Shown here piece by piece: positions 52,154 to 60,645 of a stretch of 64,000 bases of DNA (positions within the stretch are counted from its first letter, which is position 1; each line of letters opens with the position of its first letter). The translations under genes and the position numbers were made by a program. Origin of the DNA: Brachybacterium saurashtrense (GTDB lineage: Bacteria; Actinomycetota; Actinomycetes; Actinomycetales; Dermabacteraceae); contig NZ_CP031356.1 in the NCBI RefSeq assembly GCF_003355475.1, positions 2,480,001 through 2,544,000 of the forward strand. Direction: 5' to 3'. The notes below the pieces were generated by a model. The model was given only the letters and a program-made list of their open reading frames with translations, was not told where the DNA came from and did no database searches.

Positions 52154-52274
52154 GGAGGTCTCCTGGGAGCGTGGTGGGGACGGGATGGGCGAGGAGTGCA
52201 GCCCCCATCTCACCGCATGTGGTGCGAGACACGCCGCGGGTTCCCCCTCGCAGCCAGGAGCTGTCATCGAAAGT

Positions 52275-52290
52275 TCACCATCGGTGGTGA
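52275..52290. promoter_or_regulatory. Palindrome TCACCA-TCGG-TGGTGA upstream of the 5'-nucleotidase
   Basis: Perfect 6-bp half-sites with a 4-nt centre, in the 522-nt gap between the divergent 5'-nucleotidase and NADH dehydrogenase genes. It includes GTTCACC, which resembles half of an actinobacterial PhoP box, but a proper direct repeat is not present. Apart from this and the promoter at 52305 I see nothing else in the gap. Confidence 0.4.
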
Positions 52291-52304
52291 CCCACGTCTC
52301 AGGA

Positions 52305-52333
52305 TTGACGCAGGTTCGGCGAGCGCTTTACCT
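52305..52333 (+). promoter_or_regulatory. Candidate promoter of the type II NADH dehydrogenase
   Basis: -35 TTGACG (52305-52310), 17-nt spacer, -10 TTACCT (52328-52333). It would give a leader of about 335 nt before the ATG at 52676, long for this genome. Confidence 0.45.
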
Positions 52334-52675
52334 CGGCTTGACCCGGCCGGTCGTGTCGGCGGGGCGGCCGGACGGCGGGTCCGGCGTCGGCGCGTCGCGA
52401 CCGCCGCCGCGCTGTGACGCGCGACCCCGAGCGCCCCGCGGGCTCCACCCGCAGGCCCGGGTGTGGGTAGCATCGGCGGGGACTTCGGACGGTCCGCTCC
52501 TCGCGCCCCGTCTCCGGCTCCGGACTCGCCCTCGTGAGCCCGTGTCCTCCGGGTCGCCGCCCGGCACCGACCGCAGCCCGCCGACTGTCCCGCACACCCC
52601 GCCGACGCCGGCTCTGCACCGAGACCCCCGCCTCGGCGTCCAGGGCCGACCACCGTCACCCAAGGAGGCCGTCCC

Positions 52676-54094
52676 ATGGTCATGCCGCTGCCGTTCCTCT
52701 CCCGCCGCCCCACCGTCCCCGCGAAGGACGGCGCGAGCTGGCCCCACGTGGTGATCCTGGGCGGCGGCTTCGCCGGGGCGCACGCCGTGGCCGCGCTGCG
52801 CGACGCCCGGGTGCGGGTGACCCTCATCGACCGCAACGTGTACAAGACGTTCCAGCCGCTGCTGTACCAGGTGGCCACGGCCGGCCTGAACCCGGGGGAC
52901 GTCACCATGTTCCTGCGCGGCCTGTCCCTGAAGGTGCCGAACATGCGCTACCGCCAGGGCGAGGTGGAGGGCGTGGACCCGGCGCGGAAGGTGGTCCGGC
53001 TGAACGAGGGCCAGAAGGGCCAGCAGGAGATCGGCTACGACTACCTGATCGTCGCCAACGGTGCGACCACCACCTACTTCGGCACCCCGGGCGCGGAGGA
53101 GCACGCGATGCCGATGTACACGCGCAGCCAGGCGCTCGCGATCCGGGACAGGATCTTCTCCGAGCTGGAGCGCTCCAGCCGCGAGGCGGGGCACAGCCAC
53201 GACAAGCTCCACGTGTGCATCGTGGGCGGCGGGCCCACCGGCGTGGAGATCGCCGGGGCGCTGGCGGACTTCCGCATGCAGGAGCTGGACATCCTCTACC
53301 CGGAGATGGATCCGGGCACGCTGCAGGTGACGGTGCTGCAGCGCGGCGACGAGCTGCTCAAGGAGTTCTCCACCAAGTACCGCCAGTACGCGGCGGACGA
53401 GCTGCGCGACCGCGGCGTGGTGCTGGAGCTGGGCCGCGGCGTGAAGGAGGTGGGCTACGACCACGTGGTGCTCGACGACGGCTCGGTGCTGGAATCGGAC
53501 ATCACGATCTGGGCGGCGGGCGTGGCGATCCCCTCCTCGGTGGCCGAGTGGGGGCTGCCGCAGGACAAGCGCGGCCGCCTCTCCGTGGACGACTACCTGC
53601 AGGTCAAGGGCTTCCCGGGGGTGTACGCGGCCGGGGACATCGCCGGCCAGGACGAGCCACTCCCCCAGCTCGCGCAGCCCGCGATCCAGACCGGCGAGGC
53701 CGCGGCGCGGAACATCGCCGCGGAGGTGGCCGGCACGGCGCGCAAGCCCTTCCGCTACACCAACCTGGGCACGATGGCCACGATCGGGCGGCACGCCGCG
53801 ATCGCGGAGATCCCGGTGCTGGGCGGGCTCTCCGGCTCGGTGGGCTGGGCCGCCTGGCTGGGCGTGCACATCATGAAGATGATCGGCCACCGCAATCAGC
53901 GCGCCGTCGCGATGAACCTGGTGTCCCTGTACGGCGGCACCCGCGCCACCCACCAGCCGAACCCGGTGGTGGGCGAGGTGGACTCGCTGCGCGCGGCGCG
54001 CGTGTTCGAGCAGCAGGCCCCGCGGCGCCTCTTCGGCCGCGGCGCCCGGGCGACCGCGCCCGGCAGCGCGGGCTCCCGCAGCACCGACGCCTGA
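52676..54094 (+). CDS. ndh: Type II NADH:quinone oxidoreductase
   Basis: 472 aa. Non-proton-pumping NADH dehydrogenase feeding the menaquinone pool. FAD motif ILGGGFAGAHAVAAL, conserved NVYKTFQPLLYQVATAGL, NAD motif IVGGGPTGVEIAGALADF, VYAAGDIAG, quinone-site AQPAIQTGEAAARNI, and a C-terminal membrane-associating helix region (GGLSGSVGWAAWLGVHIMKM). AAGGAGG precedes the ATG at 52676. It is monocistronic and convergent with the transglutaminase operon across only 17 nt. Confidence 0.94.
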   Translation: MVMPLPFLSRRPTVPAKDGASWPHVVILGGGFAGAHAVAALRDARVRVTLIDRNVYKTFQPLLYQVATAGLNPGDVTMFLRGLSLKVPNMRYRQGEVEGVDPARKVVRLNEGQKGQQEIGYDYLIVANGATTTYFGTPGAEEHAMPMYTRSQALAIRDRIFSELERSSREAGHSHDKLHVCIVGGGPTGVEIAGALADFRMQELDILYPEMDPGTLQVTVLQRGDELLKEFSTKYRQYAADELRDRGVVLELGRGVKEVGYDHVVLDDGSVLESDITIWAAGVAIPSSVAEWGLPQDKRGRLSVDDYLQVKGFPGVYAAGDIAGQDEPLPQLAQPAIQTGEAAARNIAAEVAGTARKPFRYTNLGTMATIGRHAAIAEIPVLGGLSGSVGWAAWLGVHIMKMIGHRNQRAVAMNLVSLYGGTRATHQPNPVVGEVDSLRAARVFEQQAPRRLFGRGARATAPGSAGSRSTDA

Positions 54095-54111
54095 GCGGCC
54101 CGGCCTGCGGC

Positions 54112-56718
54112 TCAGCGGGCGGCGCGGAGCAGGGCGATCAGCAGGTCGGTGTCGTGGCGCAGCGGATGCTCTGTGCCGCCCTGGGTGACGCCGACGCCCT
54201 GCGAGATGCCGCCGCCCTGCGGTGACGGGCCGGGCTCCTCCGGCAGCGGGGCGGCGTAGCGGGCCACGGTGTACGCCTCGGCGAGGCGCGCGGCCGCGGC
54301 GCGGTGCGCGGGCGTGACCTCGCGGTCCCCGGCCGCGATCTGCTCCAGCAGGTCCTCGAGGGCGCGGCCGGGCGGCATCGCGGCGTCCAGGGCGAGGTGC
54401 GCGGGCGGACGGCCCCAGGCACCCGTGGCGCCCAGCAGACGGATCGCCGTGGCACGCACGGCGAGCTCCCGGTCCAGCTCCGCCCAGGCCAGCTCCCCTG
54501 CCCGCCGGTCGCGATGCGCGGCGGCGAGCGCGCGGAGAGCGGCGGCGTCGGCCGCGCCCTGCCCGTCACCGCCGGTCGCACCGGGCCCGTCGGCCGCCCC
54601 CGGGCCGCCTGCCGCACCCGGGCCGCCGGCCGCGGCGCCCCCGTCGGCCGCGTCGCTGCCCGCGGGGATCCGCAGCGCCGCCCAGCGCACGTCGCGGGCG
54701 CGCCGGCGGTGGCGGCGCAGCAGCAGCACGGTCACGGCGGCGAGACCGGCCAGCAGCGCGCCGACGGCCGCTAGGCCGATCACTCCCCCGCCCCAGCGTC
54801 GCACCGTCTCCTCGGACGGCCCGGAGCCGCCGGCGTCGGAGCTCTGCGCGGAGGTCTCCTCGGAGCTCTCCTCCTCGGTGGTGGTCTCCTCGTCGGTGGA
54901 CTCCTCCTGGGTGGGCTGGTCCTCCTGCTCCGGGGCCTGCACGGCGGTGGGCGCGTCCTCGCTCACGCCCTCGGAGCCGGTGAGCCCGGGCTCGCGCACC
55001 CCGTTCGCGGCGGCGGCCGGCGTGGGCTCGAAGCGCACCCAGCCGTGCTCGGGACCGAACCACACCTCGGGCCAGGCGTGCGCGTTCTTGCCGGTCACGC
55101 TCCATTCGTCGCCGTCGGCCCGGGTGCCCGGCGTGAAGCCGATGGCCACTCGTGCCGGGTAGCCCTGGGAGGTCATCATCAGTGCGAACGCGGCCGCGAA
55201 CTGCTCGCAGTAGCCGATGCGATCGGCGAGGAAGGACTCCAGCGGGTCCTCGCCGGCCGGGGTGGTGACCGTGAGCGAGTACGCGTAGGAGGTGCGGAAG
55301 TGCTGCTGGAAGGCCAGGGCGGTGTCGAAGGCGGTCTCGGCGCCGGCGTCCTCCGCGACCTGGTCGGCAAGCTCGGCGGCGATCGCGGGCACCTCGTCCG
55401 GGGAGGTGTAGCCGGCCTCCACCGGCTGGTCGAACACGGCGGGGTCCACCGCGCGCAGCTCCTCGGCGGTGGAGGTGCGCCGCTCCGACTCGACGGTGTA
55501 GCGCTGGCCGGCCAGCCCGCCGCGCACCCAGTCCAGCGCGACCTCGCCGTTGGTGGGCTGCAGGGTCATGGCGCGGTTCAGGGCGGCGTCCGCGCCCTGC
55601 ACGGAGCGGATCGTGTCCGGCACCGGCAGGCGGTCCCCGGCCAGGCTGCTGATCTCCAGCTGGGTGCGCACGAAGTCATCGCTGCCGCCGGTCACCGCCT
55701 CGCCGTCGTCCCGGGCGTCGCTGAAGGACTCCACCCCCGCCAGCGGCTCCTCGCCATCGGCCTGCGCGGAGAAGGTCTCGCCGTCGAAGCTGTTCAGGGT
55801 GCGCAGGCGCAGGTAGGAGGGCTCCTCGGCGGTGGAGGTGTAGGTGAGCACCTCGGTGTCCTGCTGCTCCAGCAGGGAGCGGCGCACGGAGATGTCGTCG
55901 TCGATCATCACGGCGCCCAGCGCCTGCGCGTCCGGATCCTGCCAGCGTTCCAGCAGGTCGATGTTCAGCGCGATCCTGGCCGGGGCCAGCTGCGGCAGCA
56001 GCGGTGCCAGCGGCGCGGTGAGCGCCGCGATCAGCACCACGGCGAGCGCCGCGGCGGAGAGGGTGCGGCCGGGCGCGTGCACCGGGCCCGCCTGCGGCCG
56101 GCGGTCCCCGCGCAGATACCGCGGATCGCCGTGGACGGTGCGGGTGGCGAACACCATTCCCGCGGCGAGCACCGGCCCGGCCACCTGCCACCAGGTGCCG
56201 CCGGAGGGCTGCTGCAGGGCGGGGATCAGCAGCGCGCCCAGCAGCAGGAGCGCGGTGGGGGTGTGCCAGCCCAGGTCCAGGTACATCAGGTCCAGCAGCA
56301 GGGCGGCCAGCGCGATCAGCGCCACCACCAGCACCGTGCCGTGCGGCCCCAGCGCCAGCGGCGGCACCCCGGAGGCCAGCTCGTTCACGCCCTCGGTGAG
56401 GATCTCCACCTGCCCGGTCACCATCCCGGCCGGGCCGCCGTCCAGCAGGCCCAGGGCGGCCTCCACCGCCAGCACCACCACCACGATCAGCCCCGCCTGC
56501 GCCAGCGGCACCAGGATCTGCGGGCGCAGCACGCGGCGCAGCACCACCCCGCCCAGGGTCACGGGCGCGGCGGCCAGCAGCGGCAGCGCCAGCCAGGAGG
56601 GGCCCTCCAGCAGCTGGGAGACGGGCGCGGCGGCGCACAGCAGCGCGGCCAGCAACAGCAGGGCGCGGCCCAGCAGGTGCGGGCCCTCGAGGGAAGGGCG
56701 TCCCAGCAGCGGACTCAT
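54112..56718 (-). CDS. Multi-pass membrane protein with transglutaminase-like domain
   Basis: 868 aa. About six N-terminal helices (~12-255), an extracytoplasmic DUF3488-like region, then a transglutaminase core with Cys in IGYCEQFAAAFALMM, His in KNAHAWPEVWF and the third position as RFEPTP, where many homologues have Asp. An acidic Thr/Glu/Ser linker leads to one more helix (~665-690) and a cytoplasmic DUF4129-like tail with a Gly/Ala repeat. It is the third gene of the MoxR-DUF58-transglutaminase operon, with an ATGA overlap with DUF58. The system is thought to act on cell-envelope proteins, but substrates are unknown. Confidence 0.9.
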   Translation of the reverse strand: MSPLLGRPSLEGPHLLGRALLLLAALLCAAAPVSQLLEGPSWLALPLLAAAPVTLGGVVLRRVLRPQILVPLAQAGLIVVVVLAVEAALGLLDGGPAGMVTGQVEILTEGVNELASGVPPLALGPHGTVLVVALIALAALLLDLMYLDLGWHTPTALLLLGALLIPALQQPSGGTWWQVAGPVLAAGMVFATRTVHGDPRYLRGDRRPQAGPVHAPGRTLSAAALAVVLIAALTAPLAPLLPQLAPARIALNIDLLERWQDPDAQALGAVMIDDDISVRRSLLEQQDTEVLTYTSTAEEPSYLRLRTLNSFDGETFSAQADGEEPLAGVESFSDARDDGEAVTGGSDDFVRTQLEISSLAGDRLPVPDTIRSVQGADAALNRAMTLQPTNGEVALDWVRGGLAGQRYTVESERRTSTAEELRAVDPAVFDQPVEAGYTSPDEVPAIAAELADQVAEDAGAETAFDTALAFQQHFRTSYAYSLTVTTPAGEDPLESFLADRIGYCEQFAAAFALMMTSQGYPARVAIGFTPGTRADGDEWSVTGKNAHAWPEVWFGPEHGWVRFEPTPAAAANGVREPGLTGSEGVSEDAPTAVQAPEQEDQPTQEESTDEETTTEEESSEETSAQSSDAGGSGPSEETVRRWGGGVIGLAAVGALLAGLAAVTVLLLRRHRRRARDVRWAALRIPAGSDAADGGAAAGGPGAAGGPGAADGPGATGGDGQGAADAAALRALAAAHRDRRAGELAWAELDRELAVRATAIRLLGATGAWGRPPAHLALDAAMPPGRALEDLLEQIAAGDREVTPAHRAAAARLAEAYTVARYAAPLPEEPGPSPQGGGISQGVGVTQGGTEHPLRHDTDLLIALLRAAR

Positions 56719-58073
56719 CGGGGTGCGCTCTCCTCCCGGGCGGTGTCCAGCAGGTCGTCGAGGGTGTCCGCGCCGGTGCCGCGCACCAGCGTCCAGGCGC
56801 CCAGGGCGGAGCGGGTGGGGGTGTGCCGCTCGCGCACGGCGCGCAGCTCGCGGGCATGGCGCTCGTGGGCGTGGCCGAAGTCGTCCCCGTCCCCGGGGCC
56901 GATGCGGCGCGCGGGGACCGCGCGGAGCGGCTCGGCCTCCTCCTCGAGCGTGGGGCGCAGCGCGATCGCGGTGCGGTGCACCGACCGGCCCGCGAAGCGG
57001 TCCAGCTCGAGCCCGGAGAACGGCTCGCCGGCGTCCGGCCCCAGCGCGATCGCGAGGGCGGTGTCCCCGGCGGCGTGGTCGTGCCCGATGCCGCCGGAGG
57101 CGTCGTCGTCGAAGTCCACCTCCGCCAGCGCGAGCAGGGAGGTGCGCTGGGCGAGGGCGTCGGCCTCGCGCCCCACCGGGCTGGTGTCCTCGAGGCCGCG
57201 GCGGTGCCCGGTGCGGGTGATCTCGTCGCCGGAGGCGTCCAGCACCCGCACCGACCATCCGCTGCGGCCCAGCGCCTCGAGCAGCGTCGCGGCGTGGGAG
57301 ACGAGGGTGTCCTCGAGCGCGGCGGTGAGGTGCGGCCGCTGGGAGGTGTCCAGCACGATCACGGCGCTCAGCCCGGCGGCGGGCTCGTCCTCCCTGGTCA
57401 TGAGGCGGCCGGTGCGGGCGCTGGCCCGCCAGTGGATGCGGCGGATGTCGTCCCCGCTGGCGTAGGGACGGGCCAGGGGCCCCACCTCCCCCGCGCCCGG
57501 GGCCGGCGCGGCCTGCCGGTCGCCCGCGCCGGAGATGCCGAGGGTGCGGGCGGCGGCCGGGCCGATCTCGCCGAGCACCGGCAGGCCGGTGACGCGCAGA
57601 CCGTCCACGACAGTGCGCTGCAGGTGGAACAGGCCCAGCAGGTCGCGGACGATCACGGTGCAGGGGCCGAGGTGGTGGGTGCCGCGCCGGCCCACGTGCA
57701 GCACGTGCGGCATCCGGGGTGCGAGCGGCAGATCGCCCTGCCCGCCCAGCGCCTCGGGCAGGTGCTCGCGCACGATCCCCCGCCCCAGCGGCAGCCTGGT
57801 GATCCAGGCGGACCCGTCGAGCGCGAGCTGCACGCGGGCGGTGCCGCCCACCGGGGCGGCGTCGTCCTGGAGCCGCCTGCGCACCCGCAGCCCCACGCCG
57901 CTCACGGCGATGCCCACCGCCCCGAGCACCAGCATCAGCGCGAGCGCGGCGGCGATCTGCCGGGCCGGGACCACCCGGGTGAGATCGCCCAGCACCCACA
58001 TCGCCAGGCACACCACGAGCACCACCGCGCCGCGCCCCGTGGGGCGCAGCACCGTACCCGGGCGGGGGCTCAC
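56715..58073 (-). CDS. DUF58 (VWA-like) membrane protein
   Basis: 452 aa. Two N-terminal helices (~14-55) and then a soluble domain with the DUF58 signature: VGPLARPYASGDDIRRIHW (R-x-Y-x-x-G-D-x-x-R-x-I-H-W) and a VWA-like strand SAVIVLDTSQRP. Partner of MoxR ATPases. GTG 58071-58073 overlaps the moxR stop as GTGA, and its own stop overlaps the transglutaminase start as ATGA, so the three are produced in fixed order. Confidence 0.9.
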   Translation of the reverse strand: MSPRPGTVLRPTGRGAVVLVVCLAMWVLGDLTRVVPARQIAAALALMLVLGAVGIAVSGVGLRVRRRLQDDAAPVGGTARVQLALDGSAWITRLPLGRGIVREHLPEALGGQGDLPLAPRMPHVLHVGRRGTHHLGPCTVIVRDLLGLFHLQRTVVDGLRVTGLPVLGEIGPAAARTLGISGAGDRQAAPAPGAGEVGPLARPYASGDDIRRIHWRASARTGRLMTREDEPAAGLSAVIVLDTSQRPHLTAALEDTLVSHAATLLEALGRSGWSVRVLDASGDEITRTGHRRGLEDTSPVGREADALAQRTSLLALAEVDFDDDASGGIGHDHAAGDTALAIALGPDAGEPFSGLELDRFAGRSVHRTAIALRPTLEEEAEPLRAVPARRIGPGDGDDFGHAHERHARELRAVRERHTPTRSALGAWTLVRGTGADTLDDLLDTAREESAPR

Positions 58074-59164
58074 GCCTGTGCCGTGGTGCGCAGCACCTGG
58101 TCGACGATCTCCTGCGCAGTGGCGCCGCGGGAGAGGGCCTGCGGAGTGAGGTGCATGCGGTGGCGCCACACCGGCATGATCACGGCGGCGACGTCCTCCG
58201 GGGAGGCGAAGGGCCGCCCGGCCAGGGCGGCGTTCGCCTTCGCGGCCCGCACCAGGTGCACGGCCGCGCGCGGCGAGGCGCCGAGGGTGACCTGCGGGTG
58301 GTCGCGGGTGGCGGCGGCCAGGCGCACCACGTAGTCCAGCAGCACGGGCGAGGCGTACACGCTGCGCACCGCGTGGATGTGCGCGGCGACCCGCTCCGGG
58401 CTGGTGCGGCGCACCACGGCGTCGATCACGTCGTGGTCGCCCTCGGGCACCGGCCCGGTCTGCGCGGCGAGCATCCGCGCCTCCGCCTGCGCCATCGGGT
58501 AGCCCATCGAGGTCTGGGCGAGGAAGCGGTCCCGCTGCGCCTCGGGCAGGCGGTAGGTGCCCTCCATCTCCACCGGGTTCGCGGTGGCGACCACCATGAA
58601 CGGCTCGGCGAGCGCGTAGGTGGTGCCGTCCACGCTCACCTGCCGCTCCTCCATCGCCTCGAGCAGCGCGGACTGCGTCTTCGGGGAGGCGCGGTTGATC
58701 TCGTCGGCCAGCAGGATCTGGGTGAACACCGCGCCGGGACGGAACTCGAACTCGGTGCTGGCCTGGTTGAACACGCTCGCGCCCGTGACGTCCCCGGGCA
58801 GCAGGTCCGGGGTGAACTGGATGCGGTGGCGCTGCGCGCCGAGGGAGGCGGCGAGGGACTTGGCGAGCATCGTCTTGCCCACTCCGGGGATGTCCTCGAT
58901 GAGCAGGTGCCCGCCGGCCAGCAGCACCAGCACGGCGATGCGGGCCACCTCGTCCTTCCCCTCCACCACGGTGGCGATCTCGGCGATCACCGCCTCGGCC
59001 TCGGCGGCGATCTCGCGGGCCTGCGCCTGGGTGAGACCGTGCGGAGCATCGGGCTCCGGGGCGCGATCGGGGGTGCCGGGCGCGGCGCGGGTGCCGGCGC
59101 CGGGGCCGGCGCCGGGGCCGGCGCCGGGCGTGGAGGTCTCGACGCTGAGATCGTCCTGGGCCAT
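58070..59164 (-). CDS. MoxR-family AAA+ ATPase
   Basis: 364 aa. A Gly/Ala/Pro-rich N-terminal extension of ~40 residues (PGAGPGAGPGAG) is followed by the AAA+ core: Walker A IEDIPGVGKTM, FTPDLLPGDVTG, Walker B ILLADEINRASPKTQSALLEAMEE, sensor 1 VVATANPVEMEGTY, and a lid domain. A chaperone-like ATPase for the DUF58 and transglutaminase partners. GAAGGAG precedes the ATG at 59162-59164. It is divergent from the LAxTG surface protein. Confidence 0.94.
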   Translation of the reverse strand: MAQDDLSVETSTPGAGPGAGPGAGTRAAPGTPDRAPEPDAPHGLTQAQAREIAAEAEAVIAEIATVVEGKDEVARIAVLVLLAGGHLLIEDIPGVGKTMLAKSLAASLGAQRHRIQFTPDLLPGDVTGASVFNQASTEFEFRPGAVFTQILLADEINRASPKTQSALLEAMEERQVSVDGTTYALAEPFMVVATANPVEMEGTYRLPEAQRDRFLAQTSMGYPMAQAEARMLAAQTGPVPEGDHDVIDAVVRRTSPERVAAHIHAVRSVYASPVLLDYVVRLAAATRDHPQVTLGASPRAAVHLVRAAKANAALAGRPFASPEDVAAVIMPVWRHRMHLTPQALSRGATAQEIVDQVLRTTAQA

Positions 59165-59197
59165 GTCGAGCTCCTTCGAGACCGCCGCGTGGACGGT

Positions 59198-59209
59198 TGT
59201 TCATGAACA
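59198..59209. promoter_or_regulatory. Palindrome TGTTCATGAACA between moxR and the surface-protein gene
   Basis: Perfect 12-bp palindrome, AT-rich compared with its flanks, 34 nt before the moxR start in the divergent intergenic region. It is not a LexA box, whose half-sites are oppositely oriented. Could be a shared operator for both envelope transcripts. Confidence 0.5.
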
Positions 59210-59258
59210 CTTTGCGCACCGATGAACCGAGTGGGACACGGGCGGCGGTGAAGCCTCC

Positions 59259-59264
59259 TACAGT
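59259..59264 (+). promoter_or_regulatory. -10 candidate (TACAGT) of the surface-protein gene
   Basis: TACAGT at 59259-59264 would start transcription near 59271, leaving a ~30-nt leader that includes GGGGGAG before the ATG at 59301. This makes the in-frame ATG at 59265 unlikely. Confidence 0.5.
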
Positions 59265-59300
59265 ATGACTGGTCGGATCTGTCGTGCAGGGGGAGTTGTG

Positions 59301-60548
59301 ATGTTCAAGGGCCGAGGCCCGGTCGCCGTGCGCCCCGAGGCGGTGCGCCCCGGCACTGCGCATCCCCGCACCGTGCGCCCCGGCGCGGCGCGCCTGGGCG
59401 CGGGGCTCCTCCTCGCGGCCGCCTGCGCCGCCGCCCCCGCCGCCGCGCAGGCCGCACCGCTGCCCGCCGACGGCGCGCTCCCGGCCGACGGCACCGTGCT
59501 CGCCGGCGAGTGCCAGGACGGCGCGGCCCGCTCCGCCACCGCCCCGACGGTGGAGGCGGGCGGCACCGTGACCGTCACCGGCGAGTGCTTCGGCGGGAAC
59601 CGGCCCGTCACCGTCTCGATCTTCATCACCGGCGACCAGACCACCATCGACTCCGCACAGGTGCAGACGGACAGCTTCGGCACCGTCACGGCCAGCTTCG
59701 ACGTCACCACGCCCGGTGACTACTCGATCGTGATCTCCTCCGACGAGGGCCAGGCGACCGGAGCGTTCGAGGTGACCGGGGAGCAGCCGGAGCCGGACCC
59801 CGAGCCGGAGCCGACCCCCACGCCGGAGCCGGAGCCCACGCCGGAGCCCGAGCCGACGCCGGATCCCGAGCCCACGCCGGAACCGTCCCCGGAGCCGGAC
59901 CCGACCCCCACCCCGGAGCCGACGCCCACCCCGGACCCGGAGCCGACCCCGGAGCCCGAGCCGAGCCCCTCGCCGGAGCCGAGCCCGTCCCCGTCGCCCG
60001 AGCCGTCCCCCGAGCCCGAGCCGAGCGCTCCGGCCGAGCCCACGGACCCCGGCGACGCAGACGAGGACGCACCGACTCCCGGCGACGACGAGGGCACCAC
60101 GGGCGAGGACGCGGACGACGCCCAGGACGAGCAGCCGTCCTCGACGCCCACCACGTCGTTCCCGGGCTCGGACGAGCAGGAGCCGCCCCCGTCGGCCGGC
60201 AGCCCCACCGCCCAGCAGCCAGGCACCCTCGCCCCGGCGGATCCGGGCCCGGCCACCAACGACTTCCCGCCCGCGAGCAACGGTGCCGCCCCGCAGGACG
60301 CCGCCGCGCTCACGGCGCGGCTCGCCGCGCTGCTCTCCCACGGCGTGAGCGGCGCCGAGGCGGGCCCCGGCGGCTCGGGCGAGGGCTCGGACGACGGCTT
60401 CGGCGCGGGATCCGACGACGGCGCGCGCGATGCCTCCGAGCTCGCGGAGACCGGCGCCGAGACCGCCGCACCGGCCGCCCTGGCCGCCCTCGCGCTCGGC
60501 GGCGGCACCGGGATGCTCTGGTACCAGCGCCGGCGCCACGGGCGCTGA
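59301..60548 (+). CDS. LAxTG-anchored surface protein with Pro-Glu/Pro-Thr stalk
   Basis: 415 aa. Signal peptide ~20-55 (long basic n-region, core [18 protein letters not shown]). A small Ig-like beta domain (~60-160: [32 protein letters not shown], with two Cys). Then ~90 residues of PEPTP/PEPSP repeats as a wall-spanning stalk, an acidic Ser/Thr/Pro region, and a C-terminal sorting signal LAETG followed by a hydrophobic helix and RRRHGR. LAxTG is the motif of class E sortases of actinobacteria. Function otherwise unknown. ATG at 59301 with GGGGGAG upstream. Confidence 0.88.
   Translation: MFKGRGPVAVRPEAVRPGTAHPRTVRPGAARLGAGLLLAAACAAAPAAAQAAPLPADGALPADGTVLAGECQDGAARSATAPTVEAGGTVTVTGECFGGNRPVTVSIFITGDQTTIDSAQVQTDSFGTVTASFDVTTPGDYSIVISSDEGQATGAFEVTGEQPEPDPEPEPTPTPEPEPTPEPEPTPDPEPTPEPSPEPDPTPTPEPTPTPDPEPTPEPEPSPSPEPSPSPSPEPSPEPEPSAPAEPTDPGDADEDAPTPGDDEGTTGEDADDAQDEQPSSTPTTSFPGSDEQEPPPSAGSPTAQQPGTLAPADPGPATNDFPPASNGAAPQDAAALTARLAALLSHGVSGAEAGPGGSGEGSDDGFGAGSDDGARDASELAETGAETAAPAALAALALGGGTGMLWYQRRRHGR
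59790..60030. repeat. Degenerate coding repeat for the Pro-Glu/Thr stalk
   Basis: Imperfect hexamer-based repeat (CCGGAG, CCCGAG, CCGACC units) encoding alternating Pro with Glu, Thr, Asp or Ser; copies are too diverged to define one unit length. Confidence 0.8.
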
Positions 60549-60621
60549 GCCGCTCCGCCGGGACCGCGGGCGGCACCGGTGCTGCGGGCGAGGATGGTCG
60601 GTGCGCTGAGCCGCTCCGCCG
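60542..60621. repeat. 19-bp direct repeat spanning a stop codon
   Basis: GCGCTGAGCCGCTCCGCCG occurs at 60542-60560, including the surface-protein stop TGA, and again at 60603-60621 in the convergent gap. Looks like a local duplication. Confidence 0.85.
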
Positions 60622-60630
60622 ACGTCTCGG

Positions 60631-60643
60631 GGCCCGCCGGGCC
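60631..60643 (-). terminator. Short palindrome downstream of the MFS gene
   Basis: GGCCCG-C-CGGGCC lies 2 nt past the MFS stop, in the convergent gap. The stem is short; weak support. Confidence 0.3.
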
Positions 60644-60645
60644 GG

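Noticed and set aside
52275-52290. PhoP (Pho box) site
   Set aside because: Only one GTTCACC-like unit is present and the element is an inverted rather than a direct repeat, so I list it as an unassigned palindrome.
59198-59209. LexA (SOS) box
   Set aside because: Half-sites are GTTC...GAAC, the opposite orientation to the actinobacterial LexA box GAAC...GTTC, and the gap is too short.
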